15,927 bases of DNA, taken from UBA8079 sp049601915. GTDB lineage: Bacteria > Pseudomonadota > Alphaproteobacteria > UBA6615. Positions 12,504-15,927 of the stretch are shown piece after piece; position 1 is the first letter of the stretch; each line of letters begins with the position of its first letter. The stretch is taken from NCBI GenBank assembly GCA_049601915.1, contig JBMYRB010000011.1, forward strand, positions 1 to 15,927, in the 5' to 3' direction. Below the pieces are notes generated by a model. It was not told the origin of the DNA and did no database searches. It was given only the letters and a program-made list of their open reading frames with translations. Position numbers and translations under genes: made by a program.

Positions 12504-12881
12504 CTACTTGAGCTCGACGGTCGCGCCCGCTTCTTCCAGCTTGCCCTTCAGCTCATCGGCCTCTTCCTTGGTCACGCCTTCCTTAACCGGCTTCGGCGCA
12601 CCCTCGACGAGGTCCTTAGCTTCCTTCAGGCCCAGACCAGTAATCGTCCGGACCTCTTTGATCACATTGATCTTCTTGTCGCCTGCCGCTGCGAGGATGA
12701 CGTCAAACTCCGTCTGCTCCTCACCGGCACCACCGGCATCGCCGGCCGGCGCACCCGCAGCCACCGCAACCGGTGCGGCGGCGCTGACGCCCCATTTTTC
12801 CTCGAGCACCTTCGACAGTTCGGCGGCCTCGAGAACGGTGAGAGCGCTGAGATCCTCTGCGATTTTTTCAATATCTGCCAT
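12504..12881 (-). CDS. rplL: 50S ribosomal protein L7/L12
   Basis: L7/L12 is the multicopy stalk protein that recruits and activates the translational GTPases, including the EF-G and EF-Tu encoded in this window. The 125-residue protein has the N-terminal dimerisation helices (about 1-32), an Ala/Gly-rich flexible hinge (about 33-54) and the globular C-terminal domain (about 56-125) with the factor-binding segment around KEVRTITGLGLKEAKDLVE. Two ATGs lie close together: the one at 12879-12881 (MADIEK) matches the family and has AGGAG nine bases upstream, whereas the ATG at 12885-12887 would be only three bases from it. It follows rplJ by 55 bp and precedes the hairpin-bearing spacer before rpoB. 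Confidence 0.97.
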   Translation of the reverse strand: MADIEKIAEDLSALTVLEAAELSKVLEEKWGVSAAAPVAVAAGAPAGDAGGAGEEQTEFDVILAAAGDKKINVIKEVRTITGLGLKEAKDLVEGAPKPVKEGVTKEEADELKGKLEEAGATVELK

Positions 12882-12890
12882 TTTCATTTA

Positions 12891-12895
12891 CTCCT
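12891..12895 (-). promoter_or_regulatory. Ribosome binding site deciding the rplL start
   Basis: AGGAG on the minus strand stands nine bases from the ATG of MADIEK and three bases from an ATG two codons earlier. The nine-base spacing favours the shorter protein, though initiation at both codons is possible. Confidence 0.65.
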
Positions 12896-12936
12896 GAGAC
12901 TTTGAGAGACTTTTGTTTTCGAAATTTAAGACCGGC

Positions 12937-13455
12937 CTATGCAGCCTCGTCCCGACTTGCGTATGCACCGATGACACGTGCCATTTGTCCGGCGGGCGCC
13001 TGAAGCACACCGGCGACCTTGGTCGCAGGCGCGTTCAACAAGCCAACCAGCTTGCCGCGCAGCTCGTCGAGCGAAGGAAGCGATGCCAATGCCTTGACGG
13101 CATTCTCATCGAGCAGGGTGTCGCCCATGGCGCCCCCAACAACGGTGAGTTTGTCATTTTCCTTCGCGAAGTTGACTGCCACACGTGCCGCCGCCACTGG
13201 GTCGGCGGAATACGCAATCGCGGTCGGCCCGGAGAACAGATCGGTGATCGGCTCATAGGGCGTTCCCGCCAGGGCGAGTTTTGCGAGCCTGTTCTTCGTC
13301 ACTTTGTAGCCGGCACCTGCCTCACGCATCTGGGACCGGAGTTCTGTACTCTCCGATACCGTAAGCCCGGTCTGTTGCGTCACCACGACGAGCGCGGCCT
13401 CCGCAAATGACTGGTTGAGTTCGGTGACCAGCTCTTCTTTTCTAGCTCGGTCCAC
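12937..13455 (-). CDS. rplJ: 50S ribosomal protein L10
   Basis: L10 anchors the L7/L12 dimers to 23S rRNA at the base of the ribosomal stalk. The 172-residue protein begins MDRARKEELV, with the rRNA-binding domain containing KVTKNRLAKLAL (51-62) and GPTAIAYS (76-83), and ends with the L7/L12-binding helix running to ASRDEAA. The start codon is GTG (13453-13455), supported by GGAG seven bases upstream and by the usual family N-terminus. The gene is preceded by a 265-bp leader that folds like the autoregulatory L10 leader, so feedback by the L10-L7/L12 complex is likely. Confidence 0.97.
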   Translation of the reverse strand: MDRARKEELVTELNQSFAEAALVVVTQQTGLTVSESTELRSQMREAGAGYKVTKNRLAKLALAGTPYEPITDLFSGPTAIAYSADPVAAARVAVNFAKENDKLTVVGGAMGDTLLDENAVKALASLPSLDELRGKLVGLLNAPATKVAGVLQAPAGQMARVIGAYASRDEAA

Positions 13456-13542
13456 TTACCGTCTCCGCAAACTTGGCGCGAGCCGAACGGATCGACTTAC
13501 CGCACCGTTGCAATTTGGCCTCGGCCCACAATGAACCGAAAC

Positions 13543-13566
13543 CGCTCCTAACCTGTCCCAGGAGCG
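13543..13566 (-). promoter_or_regulatory. Hairpin in the 3' part of the rplJ leader
   Basis: CGCTCCT and AGGAGCG pair over seven bases around a ten-base loop. The loop contains GGACAG, which is complementary to CTGTCC at 13669-13674 near the 5' end of the leader, so a long-range alternative pairing is possible. GTTTCGGTTC follows, which is too weak in U for a confident terminator. The pairing is seen; a switching role is inferred. Confidence 0.45.
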
Positions 13567-13605
13567 ATACGAACGGCCACTTGCCCGCTCGCCTTCTCCC
13601 GTCTA

Positions 13606-13663
13606 TGCCGGCCGCTGTCTCCAGCACTTAGGTCCGCCGGGCTAAACCCTTTGGACGCCTGCA
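13606..13663 (-). promoter_or_regulatory. L10 leader-like three-way junction upstream of rplJ
   Basis: On the minus strand TGCAGGC (13657-13663) pairs with GCCGGCA (13606-13612) through two 3-bp helices and one A-G mismatch. Within it lie two hairpins. One is GTCC with GGAC (13653-13656 with 13632-13635), a 3x3 internal loop AAA/GGC, then GGG with CCC around TTTAG. The other is GCTG-GAGA-CAGC (13614-13625), with a GNRA tetraloop. The sequence GAGACTGCAGGCG at the 5' side resembles the conserved core I recall from L10 leaders of the Rfam L10_leader family. L10-L7/L12 binding to such a structure represses rplJL translation. Confidence 0.72.
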
Positions 13664-13720
13664 GTCTCGGACAGTATTCCCGCCCCGGATGACACCGGAT
13701 GCGGAAACTCCACTGACGAC

Positions 13721-14437
13721 CTATTCGGCCGCTTCCTGCGACGAACTACCAATGTCCGCCACGTCGAAACGCACACCCGGACCCATGGTCGAGGTAAGCG
13801 CCACTTTGTTCACATATGAGCCTTTCACACCGCTCGGCTTGGCCCGCAAGATGGCATCTAGGAACGCATCGAGATTCTGACGAATCTGTTCCTCGCTGAA
13901 GCTCGCCTTGCCGATGCCGGCATGCACGATGCCGGTCTTCTCGACCCGAAACTGCACCTCACCGGACTTGGCATTCGAGACCGCTTCGGTCACATCATTA
14001 GTCACAGATCCCAGCTTCGGGTTCGGCATCAGACCGCGCGGCCCCAGCACTTTACCGAGCCGGCCGACGACGGGCATCATGTCCGGTGTGGCAATCACGC
14101 GATCGAACTCGACCTCGCCATTCTGAACCTTCTCCGCCAGATCATCGCCACCGACCACATCGGCACCCGCGGCGAGGGCCTCTTCGGCCTTCTCATCCTT
14201 GGCGAAAACGGCAATCCGCACGTCCTTGCCCGTACCGTTGGGCAGCGCCACGACGCCGCGCACATTCTGGTCGGCATGACGCGGGTCGACGTTCAGGTTC
14301 AGCGAAATCTCGATCGTCTCGTCGAATTTCGCAGTGGCATTCTCTTTCACCAGCCGTACGGCCTCGCCGATCGCCACCTTGTTGTCGGGATCGACCTTCT
14401 CGCGCGCTGCGCGTAGACGCTTTCCAGGTTTGGCCAT
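13721..14437 (-). CDS. rplA: 50S ribosomal protein L1
   Basis: L1 forms the mobile stalk at the ribosomal exit site and, in enterobacteria, represses the L11 operon by binding its leader. The 238-residue protein carries the family signature KVLGPRGLMPNPK at 129-141 and FDETIEISLNLNVDPRHADQ (38-57) in domain I. The ATG at 14435-14437 starts two bases after the rplK stop, with GGGG about five bases upstream inside the rplK tail, suggesting translational coupling. A short Ser/Glu/Ala-rich tail follows DVADIG. Confidence 0.98.
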   Translation of the reverse strand: MAKPGKRLRAAREKVDPDNKVAIGEAVRLVKENATAKFDETIEISLNLNVDPRHADQNVRGVVALPNGTGKDVRIAVFAKDEKAEEALAAGADVVGGDDLAEKVQNGEVEFDRVIATPDMMPVVGRLGKVLGPRGLMPNPKLGSVTNDVTEAVSNAKSGEVQFRVEKTGIVHAGIGKASFSEEQIRQNLDAFLDAILRAKPSGVKGSYVNKVALTSTMGPGVRFDVADIGSSSQEAAE

Positions 14438-14439
14438 CG

Positions 14440-14868
14440 TTACCCCACCACTTCCAGGCCCATCGACCGGGCCGTGCCTTTGATCATCTCCGCCGCGGCA
14501 TCGATGTCATTGGCGTTCAAATCAACCATCTTCGCTTCCGCGATCTCTCGGCACTGTGCATCCGTGACGCGGCCGACGAGATCACGCCCCGTGGTGCCGC
14601 TGCCTTTTTGAACCCGTGCAGCCTTCTTGAGGAAGTAGCTGGCCGGCGGCGTCTTGGTCACAAAAGTGAACGACTTGTCCTGGTAGACGGTGATGACCAC
14701 CGGGGTGGGCACACCCTGATCGCCGTTCTGCGTCGCCGCGTTAAACGCCTTGCAGAACTCCATAATGTTCAACCCGGCCTGGCCCAGCGCCGGCCCGACG
14801 GGCGGCGACGGATTGGCCTGTCCGGCCGGGATTTCTAGTTTGACGTAACCGTCAATTTTCTTCGCCAT
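14440..14868 (-). CDS. rplK: 50S ribosomal protein L11
   Basis: L11 binds the GTPase-associated region of 23S rRNA, contacts EF-G and is needed for RelA-dependent stringent signalling. The 142-residue length is standard. The N-terminal domain has the proline-bearing PPVGPALGQAGLNI (22-35), the site where thiopeptide resistance changes arise in other bacteria, and it is unchanged here. The C-terminal rRNA-binding domain runs from about 75, with KTPPASYFLKKAA at 72-84. The ATG at 14866-14868 has GAGGT seven bases upstream. It forms a tight pair with rplA. Confidence 0.98.
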   Translation of the reverse strand: MAKKIDGYVKLEIPAGQANPSPPVGPALGQAGLNIMEFCKAFNAATQNGDQGVPTPVVITVYQDKSFTFVTKTPPASYFLKKAARVQKGSGTTGRDLVGRVTDAQCREIAEAKMVDLNANDIDAAAEMIKGTARSMGLEVVG

Positions 14869-14875
14869 GATCTAG

Positions 14876-14895
14876 ACCTCATGTCCTTTCGAGGT
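14876..14895 (-). promoter_or_regulatory. Short stem able to mask the rplK ribosome binding site
   Basis: ACCTC (14891-14895 read on the minus strand) is complementary to GAGGT (14876-14880), the presumed Shine-Dalgarno sequence of rplK, with a ten-base loop. The five-pair stem could limit ribosome access. It lies in the leader where L1 binds in E. coli, but I cannot identify an L1 target motif by eye. Confidence 0.35.
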
Positions 14896-14972
14896 TTCGC
14901 GGTACGGCGCCCCAAGGGCTTATAGAGCCAACCTCCCGCGCACCGCCTTGCGACGGCCAACAAACGTTCAGG

Positions 14973-15503
14973 CTAAAGTTTTTCGACCTGACCGTATTCC
15001 AACTCAACCGGTGTAGACCGGCCAAAAATCGAGACCGAGACCTTCAACCGCGCGCGTTCTTCGTCGACATCCTCGACCACGCCGTTGAACGACTGGAACG
15101 GGCCGTCATTGACCCGCACTTCCTCACCGATATCGAAGGTGACAGACGGCTTCGGCCGCTCGACCCCTTCCTTGACCTGGTGCAGGATCCGGTCGGCTTC
15201 CGCCTGACTGATCGGCGCCGGCTTGTTGCCCGCCCCCAGAAATCCCGTCACCTTCGGCGTGTTCTTGACCAGATGGTAACTTTGCTCGTTCATATCCATG
15301 CGAACGAGCACATATCCGGGAAAGAACTTACGCTCCGAATTCACTTTCGAGCCGCGGCGCATCTCGACTACTTCTTCGGTCGGGACCAGCACGTCTTCGA
15401 ACATATCGTCCATGCCCTTGGTCACGGCCTGTTCCTTGATCGACTGCGCGACCTTGGATTCGAAGCCGGAATAGGCGTGAACGACAAACCACTGCATGCC
15501 CAT
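14973..15503 (-). CDS. nusG: Transcription elongation/antitermination factor NusG
   Basis: NusG binds the RNA polymerase clamp, reduces pausing, and links polymerase to Rho or to the ribosomal protein S10. The NGN domain spans about 3-105, with WFVVHAYSGFE at 5-15 and the KFFPGYVLV core at 59-67. The KOW domain begins near GEEVRVNDGPF (126-136) and runs to the C-terminus, 176 residues in all. I choose the ATG at 15501-15503 (MGMQWFVV): CGGGAG lies 11 bases upstream. The ATG at 15495-15497 would be 17 bases from it, and a further upstream start at 15557 would overlap secE and add a non-family segment. It begins seven bases after the secE stop. Confidence 0.96.
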   Translation of the reverse strand: MGMQWFVVHAYSGFESKVAQSIKEQAVTKGMDDMFEDVLVPTEEVVEMRRGSKVNSERKFFPGYVLVRMDMNEQSYHLVKNTPKVTGFLGAGNKPAPISQAEADRILHQVKEGVERPKPSVTFDIGEEVRVNDGPFQSFNGVVEDVDEERARLKVSVSIFGRSTPVELEYGQVEKL

Positions 15504-15510
15504 CAAACCA

Positions 15511-15708
15511 CTAACTCCCGACCGACAGGGCCAATTGAACAAGCTCCGCCAACACAATGTCGACTAGGAAGAAGAACACGGCCGCAAACGCCACCATGAC
15601 AACGACCATCAGGGTCGACTGAATTGTTTCAGTGCGCGTCGGCCATGTGACCTTGCTCACCTCTTGTCGAACCTGGCGCATAAACTCGCCAACCGATGGT
15701 TTTGCCAT
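15511..15708 (-). CDS. secE: Preprotein translocase subunit SecE
   Basis: SecE is the small essential clamp subunit of the SecYEG channel in the inner membrane. With the ATG at 15706-15708 the protein has 65 residues. An amphipathic helix carries the conserved EVSKVTWPTR motif (16-25), followed by one membrane segment (about 31-56). This single-span short form is usual outside the gammaproteobacteria, where E. coli SecE has three spans. In-frame ATGs at 15721-15723 and 15763-15765 would add 5 or 19 residues without a better ribosome binding site; the chosen start itself has only a weak GGAA. The secE-nusG pairing is near-universal in bacteria. Confidence 0.9.
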   Translation of the reverse strand: MAKPSVGEFMRQVRQEVSKVTWPTRTETIQSTLMVVVMVAFAAVFFFLVDIVLAELVQLALSVGS

Positions 15709-15771
15709 TCGTTCCGCTTTCATCGCGTTACTGTTTCGCACCCGACACAAACACAGCCCGGACATTCCGGC

Positions 15772-15847
15772 TGGCAGGAGTGGTAGGACTCGAACCTACA
15801 GCCCCCGGTTTTGGAGACCGGTGCTCTGCCAATTGAGCTACACTCCT
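15772..15847 (-). tRNA. trnW: tRNA-Trp (anticodon CCA)
   Basis: The 76-nt cloverleaf has a 7-bp acceptor stem (AGGAGTG with CACTCCT), D-arm GCTC/GAGC, anticodon stem CCGGT/ACCGG with loop CTCCAAA giving anticodon CCA, a five-base variable loop, and T-arm GTAGG-TTCGAGT-CCTAC. The discriminator is G73, as expected for tryptophan tRNA, and the 3' CCA is encoded at 15772-15774. It lies 27 bp after a tuf gene and 63 bp before secE, an arrangement common in bacteria, so it is probably cut from a tuf-tRNA-secE transcript. Confidence 0.97.
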
Positions 15848-15874
15848 ATCCACCGAACGCACCGTTACTCCGGC

Positions 15875-15927
15875 CTATTCGATGATGGAGGTGACGACGC
15901 CGGCGCCGACAGTGCGGCCACCTTCGC
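15875..15927 (-). CDS. tuf: Elongation factor EF-Tu, 3' end (copy upstream of tRNA-Trp), cut by window edge
   Basis: The last codons read EGGRTVGAGVVTSIIE followed by TAG at 15875-15877, the well-known C-terminus of EF-Tu domain 3. The start lies beyond the right edge. It is the first visible element of the transcript leading into tRNA-Trp and secE. It is in the same orientation as the tuf copy at the left edge, so the two are direct repeats about 15 kb apart. Its sequence cannot be compared with the left copy, because different parts of the gene are visible. Confidence 0.95.
   Translation of the reverse strand, partial: EGGRTVGAGVVTSIIE

Noticed and set aside
14920..14950. TATAAG in the nusG-rplK spacer as a -10 box.
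   Set aside because: The sequence 17 bp upstream has no resemblance to a -35 box.
15504..15557. NusG extension from an ATG within secE.
   Set aside because: It would overlap secE by 47 bases and add a segment unlike any NusG; MGMQWFVV with CGGGAG upstream is the better start.
15709..15771. Possible promoter between tRNA-Trp and secE (TTGTGT, 17 bp, CGCGAT).
   Set aside because: The -10 box matches only half of the consensus and no supporting A/T tract is present.

Overview
This window is a dense, single-strand block of core translation and transcription genes from an alphaproteobacterium. Every supported gene is on the minus strand, so transcription runs from the right edge to the left. The assignment rests on gene order (tuf, tRNA-Trp, secE, nusG, rplK, rplA, rplJ, rplL, rpoB, rpoC, rpsL, rpsG, fusA, tuf), on a SecE of only about 65 residues with one membrane segment, and on the long RpoB (1389 aa) and RpoC (1452 aa) whose sequences look alphaproteobacterial. 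The order or genus cannot be fixed by eye.

Layout in the direction of transcription: (1) 15875-15927, the last codons of one tuf copy, followed 27 bp later by tRNA-Trp(CCA) at 15772-15847. (2) secE and nusG, nearly abutting. (3) The L11/L1 pair (rplK, rplA), 2 bp apart. (4) A 265-bp leader that folds into a convincing L10-leader-like three-way junction, then rplJ and rplL. (5) A 200-bp spacer with a strong hairpin, then rpoB and rpoC. (6) A GC-rich terminator-like hairpin just after rpoC. (7) A 403-bp spacer holding a well-formed sigma70-type promoter with an A/T-rich upstream element and a GC-rich discriminator, and a perfect 10-bp-arm dyad in the transcribed leader. (8) The str operon: rpsL, rpsG, fusA, and the first 93 codons of a second tuf copy, cut by the left edge.

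The genes act together as the growth-rate core of the cell: the RNA polymerase beta and beta' subunits, the NusG elongation factor, SecE of the translocon, ribosomal stalk proteins (L10, L7/L12, L11, L1), small-subunit decoding and head proteins (S12, S7), and the elongation factors EF-G and EF-Tu. All full-length genes look intact, with catalytic and ligand residues present. RpoB and RpsL carry the drug-sensitive residues at the classical rifampicin and streptomycin positions.

I looked for mobile elements, CRISPR arrays, defence genes, unusual repeats and recoded genes and saw none. I do not see an undescribed system here. The items worth a second look are regulatory: the L10 leader, the rpsL promoter and leader dyad (with an rpsL-rpsG gap too short for the E. 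coli type S7 site), the rplL-rpoB hairpin, and the directly repeated tuf genes flanking the cluster.
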